NCBI RefSeq assembly: GCF_003002065.1
Contig: NZ_PVZG01000030.1
Location: 1 to 55,374, forward strand
Source: Pseudosporangium ferrugineum
GTDB taxonomy: Bacteria > Actinomycetota > Actinomycetes > Mycobacteriales > Micromonosporaceae
Direction: 5' to 3'
DNA: 55,374 nucleotides
In this document: positions 10,047 through 17,137 of the stretch, piece after piece
Layout: each line of letters starts with the position of its first letter
How positions within the stretch are numbered: position 1 is the stretch's first letter
The notes under the pieces: generated by a model
Databases searched by the model: none
What the model was told of the DNA's origin: nothing
What the model saw: only the letters and a program-made list of their open reading frames with translations
Position numbers and translations under genes: made by a program

Positions 10047-10086
10047 GTCAGGGCCTCGCCGGCAAGCCTGCCGGGGAGGCCCTGAC
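10047..10086 (+). terminator. Strong hairpin terminator after the subtilase
   Basis: GTCAGGGCCTC at 10047-10057 pairs perfectly with GAGGCCCTGAC at 10076-10086. The inner bases GCCGGCA and TGCCGG extend the stem. It lies 16 bases after the stop and has no U-tract, as is common in high-GC actinobacteria. Confidence 0.8.
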
Positions 10087-10253
10087 AACGTCGGGAGGCT
10101 CTCGACGCGGGAGGAATCGTGGGGCGGATCAGCGCCAGAACCGCGATCAAGAAGGCGGGTCGAGCCCGGCCCGCCGAGTCACGAAGGGCCCCAGCACGAC
10201 CCGGCACCCCGACCGGTCCATGACCCACCTCACCGAACAGGTTTGCCGTTTGG

Positions 10254-10281
10254 CTCAACCGGGGCTGCCGCCCGCCGATAC
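10254..10281 (+). promoter_or_regulatory. Sigma28/WhiG (FliA-type) promoter
   Basis: CTCAA at 10254-10258, a 15-base spacer and GCCGATAC at 10274-10281 match the sigma28-family consensus (about TAAA/TCAA-N15-GCCGATAA) recognised by FliA in motile actinobacteria and WhiG in Streptomyces. The ATG of the downstream small gene lies 45 bases beyond. No other copy was noticed in the window's intergenic regions. Confidence 0.6.
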
Positions 10282-10325
10282 CTGGTTATCAGAGAAGGGC
10301 AGCGTCGACACCGTGGGGGCCGGCC

Positions 10326-10649
10326 ATGCGGGGCATCCGAACCGGTCGTCCGACGAACGCGGACGCCTTCGCGGCGTGGCTCGCCGCGCTTCCCCGGGTC
10401 GGCACCGGCGCTGTGCTCGGCCGGGAGAGCATCGTGCAGTCTCCGTCGCATGTGCGTCCGGGTGACCTGATCATCTCCGGCGCGGAACGCTACCGGGTCG
10501 CCGGCGTGGACGCGCCCGTCCGCGACGTCGTCGAGGTGCACCTGGCCCGGGGCGAGAAACGCCGCAGCCTCTACCTGCACTCCTCCACCCCGGTCCGGGT
10601 CGTACGCGCCCGGCGGCGCAAGCAGAAGGCGCTGAACCCGGCCCCCTGA
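10326..10649 (+). CDS. Hypothetical 107-residue protein under a sigma28-like promoter
   Basis: I do not recognise this protein. It is soluble, with no signal peptide or membrane segment, and ends in a very basic tail (VRARRRKQK). The middle (VRPGDLIISGAERYRVAGVD, then VVEVHLARGEKRRSLYLHSS) reads as short beta strands, like a small SH3-like or beta-barrel fold. GC-rich third positions support coding. The GGGGG at 10314-10318 is a plausible ribosome-binding site for ATG 10326. The promoter suggests expression with motility or sporulation genes; that is inference. Confidence 0.6.
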   Translation: MRGIRTGRPTNADAFAAWLAALPRVGTGAVLGRESIVQSPSHVRPGDLIISGAERYRVAGVDAPVRDVVEVHLARGEKRRSLYLHSSTPVRVVRARRRKQKALNPAP

Positions 10650-10722
10650 ACGCCGCCGCCTGCTTTGGTGCGAGCGCTGCCGGTGACGTCGAGCAGGTAC
10701 CTCCGGGGATCCGTAGTACCCC

Positions 10723-10801
10723 GAAAGTGCGTTCTTGCGGTGCTCGATCCACCCGTCGGACGATTGGTATGCGTGAGGAACCTACACGCCTACCGACAAC
10801 C
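10723..10801 (+). promoter_or_regulatory. Control region of the crotonase gene, homologous to that of the SDR gene
   Basis: This block contains GAAAGTGCGTTCTTG (10723-10737), TGGTAT (10765-10770), AGGAACCTACAC (10776-10787) and CTACCGACAACC. The same elements, in the same order and near-equal spacing, occur on the opposite strand at 12422-12499 ahead of the SDR gene. The conservation extends into the untranslated leader. No clear sigma70 -35/-10 pair at 17 bp is visible. The duplicated control region implies co-regulation, most simply by the adjacent HxlR protein. Confidence 0.6.
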
Positions 10802-10816
10802 GATCGGATCACCGTG

Positions 10817-11653
10817 ATGCCTCTTCCCGAGTACTCCTCCCTGCGCGTGGGGATCGCCGATGGCGTCGCCACAGTTGTGCTCGATCATCCGCCCGTGAAC
10901 ACCCTGGACGGGCAGATGATGCTCGACCTGCACGATCTGCTCGGCCGGCTGCGGACGGACGCCACCACGCGGGTGATCGTGTTCGAGAGTGCCCATGAGG
11001 AGTTCTTCCTCGCCCACGTCGACTTCGGGATCTTCGACAGCTACCCGGCCCTGGAGGCGGTCCGGAAGGACTATCCGCACGTCAACGTCCACCAGGGGAT
11101 CGGGGCACTGCTGCGCGGCCAGCCACAGGTCACCATCGTCAAGCTGGCCGGCATCGCCCGGGCCGGCGGCGCGGAGTTCGTGGCCGCCGCTGACATGACC
11201 TTCGCGGGCGCGGAGCGCGGGAAGATCGCGCAGAGCGAGGTCCTGCTCGGGATCCTCCCCGGCGGCGGGGGAACGCAATTCCTGCTCGAGAGGACGGGCC
11301 GGAACCGTGCGCTCGAAGTGGTGCTGGGGGCCGACCTGCTCGATGCGGAGACCGCGGCACTCTACGGCTGGATCAACCGGGCCGTTCCCGACGGCGAACT
11401 CGACGCGTTCGTGGCCCGGCTCGCCGCGAACATCGCGGCCCTCGACCCGGGCGTGATCGAGGGCGCCAAGCGTGCGCTTCCCGCCGCGGATCTCACTCCC
11501 GGCCTGAACGTGGAGCACGACGAGTGGAACCGGCTCGTCAGCGGGGACGCGCCGGTCAAGAAGATGACCCTCGCGATGGAGCGTGACCTGCAGACCCTCG
11601 CGCCCGAGCGCGATCTCGAAGGCTTCCTGCGCCAGGTGGCGGCCGACGTCTGA
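10817..11653 (+). CDS. Enoyl-CoA hydratase/isomerase (crotonase) family protein
   Basis: A 278-residue crotonase-superfamily protein. These enzymes stabilise a CoA-thioester enolate in an oxyanion hole. The substrate-binding stretch is AGGAEFVAAADM and the second catalytic block SEVLLGILPGGGGTQ; the Glu residues matching both hydratase glutamates are present. The usual first oxyanion loop AFxAGxD is replaced by FLAHVDFGIF, so the reaction may not be plain hydration. The frame is open to 10727, but ATG 10817 (MPLPEYSSLRV) fits the family and keeps the shared promoter outside the gene. It converges on the SDR gene across a hairpin. The substrate is unknown. Confidence 0.85.
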   Translation: MPLPEYSSLRVGIADGVATVVLDHPPVNTLDGQMMLDLHDLLGRLRTDATTRVIVFESAHEEFFLAHVDFGIFDSYPALEAVRKDYPHVNVHQGIGALLRGQPQVTIVKLAGIARAGGAEFVAAADMTFAGAERGKIAQSEVLLGILPGGGGTQFLLERTGRNRALEVVLGADLLDAETAALYGWINRAVPDGELDAFVARLAANIAALDPGVIEGAKRALPAADLTPGLNVEHDEWNRLVSGDAPVKKMTLAMERDLQTLAPERDLEGFLRQVAADV

Positions 11654-11657
11654 CACC

Positions 11658-11700
11658 GATGCGCTGCGCGGGTTCCCGATCGCAACCCGCGCAGCGCATC
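11658..11700. terminator. Perfect 17-bp bidirectional terminator hairpin
   Basis: GATGCGCTGCGCGGGTT (11658-11674) pairs without mismatch with AACCCGCGCAGCGCATC (11684-11700) around a 9-base loop. It sits between the stops of the convergent crotonase and SDR genes. Confidence 0.85.
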
Positions 11701-11708
11701 GCCCTCGA

Positions 11709-12401
11709 TCACTCGGACAGGCCTCGCTTCGTGCGGATCGTGGACTGGTCCAGGATCTCGATGTCCCCGGCCGCGAGGCGGTCGAGAGCCAGGGACGCCA
11801 GGTACTCCGGCTCGTTGAGGTCTTCCTCCGGAAGGGGGAAATCGTGCTCGGCGGCGAACGTCAGCAGCGTCTCGGTCGCGATGAGCCCGGGGACCAGGGC
11901 GCTGACCAACGTGCCCTGGTCCGCAAGTTCGAGCCGGATTCCGTTGGTCAGGCCCCACTGCGCCGACTTGGCCGCCGCGTATGCCGTGTTGCCCGGCACC
12001 GACTCCCAGGCCGCGCCGGAAAGCACATTGAGAATCGCGCCACCCCCGTTCCGTGCGAGGACGGGGGCGAAGGCGCGAACCATGTTCAGCGTTCCGTAGT
12101 AGTTCGTATTCATCACATCGCGGATCGCGGCCAGGTCACCGGTGACCAGGTTGCCTCCGGCGCTCGACGCGGCGTTGTTGATCAAGATGTTCGCGTCGGA
12201 CGCCTTCTCCGCGGCGGCGTCCGCGGACATCTCGTCGGTGGTATCGAGAGGTAGCACGGTCACGCCGGGGATGTCGACGAGCTCGGGGCGACGGGCGGCT
12301 GCGTACACCTTCGATCCGCGACGTACGAGCTCGGTCGCGAAGGCGCGACCCAGCCCCCTGTTCGCACCCGTGACGACGACGGTGGACGTGGCTATTTCCA
12401 T
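11709..12401 (-). CDS. Short-chain dehydrogenase/reductase
   Basis: A 230-residue classical SDR, an NAD(P)-dependent oxidoreductase. It shows the cofactor glycine motif TGANRGLG at residues 11-18, NNAA at 75-78, Ser128, and the catalytic YxxxK as Tyr141 and Lys145. The AARRPE following the second strand is compatible with NADP(H). It is transcribed away from the HxlR gene; its leader contains the sequence block shared with the crotonase gene, so the two enzymes probably act in one induced response. Substrate unknown. Confidence 0.9.
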   Translation of the reverse strand: MEIATSTVVVTGANRGLGRAFATELVRRGSKVYAAARRPELVDIPGVTVLPLDTTDEMSADAAAEKASDANILINNAASSAGGNLVTGDLAAIRDVMNTNYYGTLNMVRAFAPVLARNGGGAILNVLSGAAWESVPGNTAYAAAKSAQWGLTNGIRLELADQGTLVSALVPGLIATETLLTFAAEHDFPLPEEDLNEPEYLASLALDRLAAGDIEILDQSTIRTKRGLSE

Positions 12402-12421
12402 GAAGTTTCCTCGCCGGCAGT

Positions 12422-12499
12422 GGGTTGTCGTAGGGGGTGTAGGTTCCTTCTGAATACCAGCCTGGTCGGACCGGGAATGCCGGTCAAGAACGCACTTTC
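12422..12499 (-). promoter_or_regulatory. Control region of the SDR gene, inverted copy of the crotonase control region
   Basis: Read on the minus strand it carries GAAAGTGCGTTCTTG (12499-12485), TGGTAT (12459-12454), AGGAACCTACAC (12449-12438) and CTACGACAACC, matching the block at 10723-10801. Spacing between the first two elements is 2 bases shorter. It lies between the divergent SDR and HxlR genes. Confidence 0.6.
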
Positions 12500-12508
12500 C
12501 ACGTACCA

Positions 12509-12526
12509 GGTATCAGAAGGGATACC
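12509..12526. promoter_or_regulatory. Palindromic operator overlapping the HxlR ribosome-binding site
   Basis: GGTATC (12509-12514) and GATACC (12521-12526) are perfect inverted arms separated by AGAAGG, which also serves as the ribosome-binding site of the HxlR gene at 12528. The position suggests autoregulation. Confidence 0.45.
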
Positions 12527-12527
12527 C

Positions 12528-12920
12528 ATGGCCGCCGCAGCCCCCAGGACAAGTCCCCGATTCGCCGTGGATTGCCCGACTCGGCCGATCTTGGATCAGG
12601 TCGCCGACAAGTGGACGATGATGGCGCTGACGGTGCTGCAAGAGCCCACCCGCTTCAACGAGCTCCGCCGGCAGCTGGAGGGCGTCACCCAGCGCGTCCT
12701 CACCCAGACCCTTCGGCGTATGGAGCGCAACGGCCTGGTCGTTCGCCGCGTGCTCGAAACCTCGCCGGTCGGGGTCGAGTATTCCCTCACCCCCTTGGGG
12801 GAGTCTTTCCGCGGACCGTTCACCTGCCTGTACGAATGGGCCTTGGCTCACAGTGACGAGATTCAGGAATTCCAGCGCACCTTCGACGCCAGAACCGCCA
12901 AGGCGGCCCCGGCGGACTGA
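12528..12920 (+). CDS. HxlR-family winged-helix transcriptional regulator
   Basis: A 130-residue HxlR/MarR-like DNA-binding protein. It shows the family signature CPTRPILDQVADKWTMMAL starting at Cys16, then RFNELRRQLEGVTQRVLTQT and the wing ERNGLVVRRV. HxlR proteins act as dimers, often sensing electrophiles or redox state through the N-terminal Cys, and typically control a neighbouring oxidoreductase. The frame is open upstream, but ATG 12528 has a good site (AGAAGG) and gives the usual family length. The divergent SDR gene and the crotonase gene are its likely targets. Confidence 0.88.
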   Translation: MAAAAPRTSPRFAVDCPTRPILDQVADKWTMMALTVLQEPTRFNELRRQLEGVTQRVLTQTLRRMERNGLVVRRVLETSPVGVEYSLTPLGESFRGPFTCLYEWALAHSDEIQEFQRTFDARTAKAAPAD

Positions 12921-12965
12921 ACGCCACGACCGCGGAGAGGTCTGACGCGACCAACCGGCCGATAC

Positions 12966-13811
12966 TCAGGTGGCGACGTACTGGGTGGGGGTCTGGTCGT
13001 AGCGTTTGCGGAAGGCGCGGATGAAGTGGCTGCTGTCGGCGAATTGCCATCGGGCCGCGACCTCGGACACTGTGTGGCCGGCGGTCAGGGCTCTGCGTGC
13101 CTCCTCCAGGCGGCGGCGCCGGATGTAGCCGGCCGTGGTCTCCCCGGTGGCGGCGAAAGCTCGGCTCAGCGTGCGTACGGAAACGTGCAGTTCGGCTGCC
13201 AGCAGCCCTGGCGTGAGTTCGTGGTCGGTGAGCCGCTGGTCGGCGAGCCTGCGGGCGGCCCGTGCCAGGGCGGGTGACAGGGCGGGTTCGGTGTCGTCGA
13301 AGTATTGGCGGACCACGCCCCGGGTGAGTTCGATCAGCGCGTTGCGGGCTGCCGACAGTCCGGCGGTCCTGAGGTCTCCGGCCGTGTCGTGCAGCAGGCT
13401 CGCGTGGGCCAGCAGGAGTCGCACCTCGGGTGCGGTGGCCGGCTGGGTCACCGGCGCGTGAGTGTGGAAGCCGCCGATCTCGGCGAGGGGGATCCCGATC
13501 GTTCGCGCGGCGGTCCGGGGGTCCGCGTCGAAGCCGGTCAGGCCGGCGGCACGGTGGATGGTGAGCCGGCCGGCCGGGACCGAAAGCGCCGTACGGTCGT
13601 AGCGCAACGTCCAGGTGCCGTGGCGTACCGCGTACAACCGGAGTTCGCTCTCGTCCTGCGCGGAGGTCCGTGCTCGTACCCCGGTCGGGGTCTGGAAATC
13701 GGTGACCACCACATTCCCTGCCCGGGTGTCACGGCTACGAACACGCGCGCCGACGGCGGCCTGGGACGACGCGCAGTCGTGCGCTGCCGCGTGGCGGTGG
13801 GAATCGTTCAC
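12966..13811 (-). CDS. AraC-family transcriptional regulator
   Basis: About 281 residues. An N-terminal AraC-like ligand-binding (cupin-type) domain (SELRLYAVRHGTWTLRYDRT, PAGRLTIHRAAG) is followed by two helix-turn-helix units at the C-terminus. The second carries the family signature VSEVAARWQFADSSHFIRAF then RKRYDQTPTQY. The start is uncertain: GTG 13811 is chosen because the upstream residues look non-homologous; a TTG at 13865 is the alternative. It is divergent to the TetX-like monooxygenase, which is its likely target. Confidence 0.85.
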   Translation of the reverse strand: MNDSHRHAAAHDCASSQAAVGARVRSRDTRAGNVVVTDFQTPTGVRARTSAQDESELRLYAVRHGTWTLRYDRTALSVPAGRLTIHRAAGLTGFDADPRTAARTIGIPLAEIGGFHTHAPVTQPATAPEVRLLLAHASLLHDTAGDLRTAGLSAARNALIELTRGVVRQYFDDTEPALSPALARAARRLADQRLTDHELTPGLLAAELHVSVRTLSRAFAATGETTAGYIRRRRLEEARRALTAGHTVSEVAARWQFADSSHFIRAFRKRYDQTPTQYVAT

Positions 13812-13933
13812 CGGCCCATCGAACCACCTGACTCGGAAGTCCCACCGTCTGGCTTGCCTGTCCAATCCATGCGGGGCGTGCGCTCGTAACGTGGGCAGGC
13901 AGCCGGCGGGTAACGACGAGGGGTGGGGAATCG

Positions 13934-15100
13934 GTGGCCACGAGACACGTCACGATTGTCGGGGGTGGGCTGGGCGGTCTGGCTCTGGCCCGCATTCTGC
14001 ACCTGCGCGGGATCCCGTCGGCGGTTTACGAGCTTGACGCCTCGCCGCGGGCCCGCGGCGAGGGCGGCACCCTCGGCCTGAACGCGGACTCGGGCCAGCG
14101 GGCGCTTGCCGAGGCCGGCCTGTTCGAGGAGTTTCGCGCTGTCGCGCGCGACGCCGGGGAAACGGTCCGCCTTCTCGACAGGTCCGGGACCGTGCATTTC
14201 GACCTGGCGTACGAGGGCGGTGCCGGCGTACGGCCCGAGGTGGACCGCGGCGACCTGAGGCGCCTGCTGGTCGAGTCGCTGCCCGAGGGTGTGATCCGCT
14301 GGAACACGAAGGTGACGTCGGTGAGGCGGCCGGACGGTGGGCGGACGGAGCTCACCCTGGGCAACGGTGAGGTCGTGGAGGCCGAGGTCCTGGTGGGCGC
14401 GGACGGCTCCTGGTCGAAGGTGCGCTCGCTGCTGACGGACGCGGTCCCGCTCTACTCCGGCGTGTCCTTCGTGGAGGATCTCCTGTCTGATGTCGACGCG
14501 ACGCACGGCGAGGCGGCGGACCTGGTCGGGCCGGGTTCGATGTACGCCCTCGCGGAAGGCCACGGGATCATCGCCCAGCGAAACGGCGGCGGCATGATCA
14601 GAATGTATTTCGCGGTCCGGAGCGATGAGAACCGGGCCCGCGGGCTCGTGGATCCCGCCGACCCGGACGGCACTCGCCGGCGGCTGCTGGAGATCTTCCA
14701 CGACTTCGCCCCCGGCCTCCGCGCGCTGATCGGTGCGGGCGAAGGCCCCCTGGTCCCGCGCCCGATCCATGCTCTCCCGGTGGGGCTGAGGTGGGCGCGG
14801 ACCGACGGCGTGACCTTGCTCGGCGACGCGGCGCATGTGATGTCCCCGTTCGCGGGTCAGGGAGCGAACCTCGCGCTGCTCGACGCCGCGGAGCTCGGTG
14901 CCGCATTGGCGGACCACTCCGACGTGGAATCGGCGCTCACCGCGTACGAGAAAGCGATGTTTGCCCGTGCCGAGGCGGCCGGCCGGGCGTCGGCGGACAA
15001 TCTTGTCGCCAGCTTCGCCCCCGATGCGCCGCAACACCTGGTCGATCAGGCCCGGGCCTTCATGCGGCGAAAGGCCGAAACGACGGCCCCGCCTGCGTGA
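13934..15100 (+). CDS. TetX-like FAD-dependent monooxygenase
   Basis: A 388-residue group A flavoprotein monooxygenase that would use NAD(P)H and O2 to hydroxylate a small molecule. The dinucleotide-binding motif is GGGLGG at residues 10-15. The middle motif reads LVGADGSWSKVRSLL (DG motif). The FAD-ribityl motif GDAAHVMSPFAGQGANLAL lies near residue 297 and closely resembles that of tetracycline-degrading TetX and related drug-inactivating enzymes. The GTG start follows GGGGTGGGG. The AraC regulator is divergent with 122 bases between. The substrate cannot be inferred from sequence alone. Confidence 0.88.
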   Translation: MATRHVTIVGGGLGGLALARILHLRGIPSAVYELDASPRARGEGGTLGLNADSGQRALAEAGLFEEFRAVARDAGETVRLLDRSGTVHFDLAYEGGAGVRPEVDRGDLRRLLVESLPEGVIRWNTKVTSVRRPDGGRTELTLGNGEVVEAEVLVGADGSWSKVRSLLTDAVPLYSGVSFVEDLLSDVDATHGEAADLVGPGSMYALAEGHGIIAQRNGGGMIRMYFAVRSDENRARGLVDPADPDGTRRRLLEIFHDFAPGLRALIGAGEGPLVPRPIHALPVGLRWARTDGVTLLGDAAHVMSPFAGQGANLALLDAAELGAALADHSDVESALTAYEKAMFARAEAAGRASADNLVASFAPDAPQHLVDQARAFMRRKAETTAPPA

Positions 15101-15173
15101 TCGGGCGAGGTTTCGATGCGGGCCCCGTTGCGGGCCGGCAATGGCGTTCGGACCGTGACGGCCGGTTTCGCCC

Positions 15174-15200
15174 TTGCGTCGTCTCCCGGGACGGTATATT
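15174..15200 (+). promoter_or_regulatory. Candidate promoter for the tiny 22-codon gene
   Basis: TTGCGT at 15174-15179 and TATATT at 15195-15200 resemble -35 and -10 boxes, with a shortish 15-base spacer. TATATT stands out in this GC-rich sequence. Confidence 0.35.
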
Positions 15201-15339
15201 CGGCCTGAATCACGATCTCTTCCGCGCGTCACCCATTCGGGATGCGGGCAGTTAATCGACGCGGTGCCATGCTGCACGGGTGGCGCCGGCCCATTTCCGG
15301 GTACTCCGAAAAGTTGATCAGCCGAAGGATGCGATTGCG

Positions 15340-15408
15340 TTGGCCACAGACACCATGACCGTCAGGACGCTCACCCGCCCCGGCGGCGAGGGCGGCAACT
15401 TCTGCTAG
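15340..15408 (+). CDS. Possible 22-residue peptide gene ending in RPGGEGGNFC
   Basis: A TTG-initiated frame of 22 codons with GAAGGA 10 bases upstream, a candidate promoter at 15174-15200, and a 9-bp terminator stem starting in the TAG stop. The peptide has a Thr-rich middle and a C-terminal Cys. An ATG five codons in (15355) is an alternative start, and the frame stays open to a GTG at 15280 (42 residues). The convergent gene on the other strand encodes the same PGGEGG motif. It could be a signalling or RiPP-type precursor peptide, but no modifying enzyme is adjacent, and it could be a chance ORF in an untranslated RNA. Confidence 0.3.
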   Translation: MATDTMTVRTLTRPGGEGGNFC

Positions 15409-15433
15409 CGGGTCCCCGGATCCCGGGACCCGC
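15408..15433. terminator. Hairpin terminator after the tiny gene
   Basis: GCGGGTCCC (15408-15416) pairs perfectly with GGGACCCGC (15425-15433) across an 8-base loop, beginning in the stop codon of the tiny ORF. It lies between two convergent small genes and may serve both. Confidence 0.65.
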
Positions 15434-15463
15434 GGGGTCCCGGGAGCGGCACGCGTCCGGCGT

Positions 15464-15667
15464 TCAGGCTGCCAACGCGGTGGCGGCCAAGCCGACCAGG
15501 AACGCCGATAGCAGCAGGGAGATGGACAACAGCACCGTCGGCGACAATGCTTCGGTGAAATGGGTCGGTCCGGCGAGGATGTCCCGGAGCATGCTGCCAC
15601 CCTCACCGCCGGGCCCGTGCGAATACCTGTCGGACGCGGCCTGATCGCTTTCCGGCGACTTTCGCAT
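15464..15667 (-). CDS. Small 67-residue single-pass membrane protein
   Basis: The chosen ATG 15667 has an excellent ribosome-binding site (GGAG, 6-base gap). The N-terminal half is hydrophilic and contains HGPGGEGGS (residues 17-25). Residues 43-66 (PTVLLSISLLLSAFLVGLAA) form one membrane segment at the extreme C-terminus, a tail-anchored layout. It converges on the tiny gene that also encodes PGGEGG. Family not recognised. Confidence 0.55.
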   Translation of the reverse strand: MRKSPESDQAASDRYSHGPGGEGGSMLRDILAGPTHFTEALSPTVLLSISLLLSAFLVGLAATALAA

Positions 15668-15872
15668 AGGGATCTCCGCACCTGGTGAGCCGAGTTGTTC
15701 ATGCTGATCGACCGCAATGAACCCCCACCAGCATGGGTCGCGGCCGGGACAGATCACAATGGATACCGGCCGGTAACCCCCGTCGGGCCTATTCACTCCC
15801 GCCAGTCATCCCCCCGGGTGACATGTCCAGGATAACCCTTTTGGCATAGTAGATGGCCGGGGGGCTATCACG

Positions 15873-16853
15873 ATGACGAAACCACGGCGCACGATTCTCA
15901 GGGCATTCGTCAATTACACCGTCGGGGTCGTCGGCACGGCGGCCGGGGTCGCGCAGCTGGCCGGCTTCTCCGAGGGCCTCGGCCGGTGGATCCTCACGGC
16001 CGTCGCGGTCTCCTGCCTGCTCTTCCTGATCGTGCGCTTCACCCTGCTCTACTACGTGCGCCGCGTCGAGCAGCTGCGGGTGGAGGTCGACAAGGCCAAC
16101 CAGCGCTCGGCGACCCTCGAGGTCGGTCACCAGCGCTACGTGGACGCGATCGACCGGATCATCGACCAGGAAGGCCTGATCTATCGGGAGAGCCTGGTCC
16201 TGACGGTCACGATCGGCGCCGACGACGCGGGTGACAAGATCGAGGAGTGCCGGCGGACCACGCCGAGTCCGCGGGTGACGCAACGGGCGATCCGCCCGAT
16301 CGTGCCCGACGACGGCGACCGGTTCGTCAGCCTGGAAGAGATCGAGTTCGACGCGGTTCTCAGCCGCATCGCCGGCAGCATCACCCCGCTGCCTCTGACC
16401 CGCAACCATCAGCCCAGGGTCTGGCTCGTCTTCGATCCGGGCCTCACCGAGCCGTTCGACTGGGTCGTCACCTACCGGCCCGCCGGGCTCTGGGCGCCAC
16501 TGCGGCGCGAAGGATTCGACCACCTCGTCTGGACGGACCGTCTCCCCGCCGACAGCAACGGTGGCTCCGTGCTCACCGACCTCAAGGTCAACTTCGTGTT
16601 TCCGTACGTCGAGGGCAAGCCGCCGCCGGTCGTCACCGAGTTGCGCAGTTTCGGCGAGTTCAAGCAGGCCCGCCGCCTCGACGGAAAGACCGGATGGGTC
16701 ATCGAGTGGCAGGACCGCCGCCCGGCGGGGCGACGTTACGAATGGCGGCTCGCCCAGGCACCGCGCACCAACGGCTCCGGTGCTGCGAACGCGTCGCCTG
16801 CCGTTCCCGCGCAACGGCATCGGTTCTGGAACCTGCTCGGCAGAAGCGGCTGA
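15873..16853 (+). CDS. Hypothetical membrane protein with a cytoplasmic beta-rich domain
   Basis: A 326-residue protein I do not recognise. Two membrane segments lie near the N-terminus (about residues 14-32 and 36-58), then a short coiled coil (YVRRVEQLRVEVDKANQRSATLE), then about 240 soluble residues rich in beta strands (e.g. PRVWLVFDPGLTEPFDWVVT, VLTDLKVNFVFPYV). No enzymatic motif is evident. A GGGGGG run precedes the ATG. It stands alone between the two small genes and the DadA-like gene. Confidence 0.7.
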   Translation: MTKPRRTILRAFVNYTVGVVGTAAGVAQLAGFSEGLGRWILTAVAVSCLLFLIVRFTLLYYVRRVEQLRVEVDKANQRSATLEVGHQRYVDAIDRIIDQEGLIYRESLVLTVTIGADDAGDKIEECRRTTPSPRVTQRAIRPIVPDDGDRFVSLEEIEFDAVLSRIAGSITPLPLTRNHQPRVWLVFDPGLTEPFDWVVTYRPAGLWAPLRREGFDHLVWTDRLPADSNGGSVLTDLKVNFVFPYVEGKPPPVVTELRSFGEFKQARRLDGKTGWVIEWQDRRPAGRRYEWRLAQAPRTNGSGAANASPAVPAQRHRFWNLLGRSG

Positions 16854-17137
16854 CGCGACGGCGATCCGTGTCTGCGTCCCGTACGGATGAGGGGGTGGAC
16901 GATTGCACCGGCGTACGCGGCACCCTGCGACCGCATGCCGGACGCGGCGCCGATGGTGGCGGTCCTGCGGTATTGAACCGCGCAATCTTCCGGCCGTCGG
17001 CAAGGTACGACCCCTCAGCTGACCGGCCACAGCCCTGACCGGGGCCGCGAGGAAGAGCGATCATGGCCGGAACGCAGGTCCGGATGACGTGGCCACCGGA
17101 CTGCTGTCGAGACGGCACAGCGCAGCAGAGGAGCGGC
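16854..17137. other. Intergenic stretch without recognisable gene
   Basis: The 284 bases between the membrane protein and the DadA-like gene show no convincing ORF or strong hairpin, beyond a weak ATCCGT/ACGGAT inverted repeat near 16864. They presumably hold the promoter of the oxidoreductase gene. Confidence 0.4.

Noticed and set aside
4794..10088. A 1,764-codon open frame on the minus strand under the protease gene
   Set aside because: It is antisense to a clear subtilase, lacks any recognisable domain, and reflects the absence of stops in GC-rich antisense frames.
15262..15408. Calling a RiPP biosynthetic gene cluster around the 22-codon peptide
   Set aside because: No modifying enzyme, leader-peptidase or dedicated transporter is adjacent; the two-TM protein and DadA-like oxidoreductase do not form a known RiPP set.
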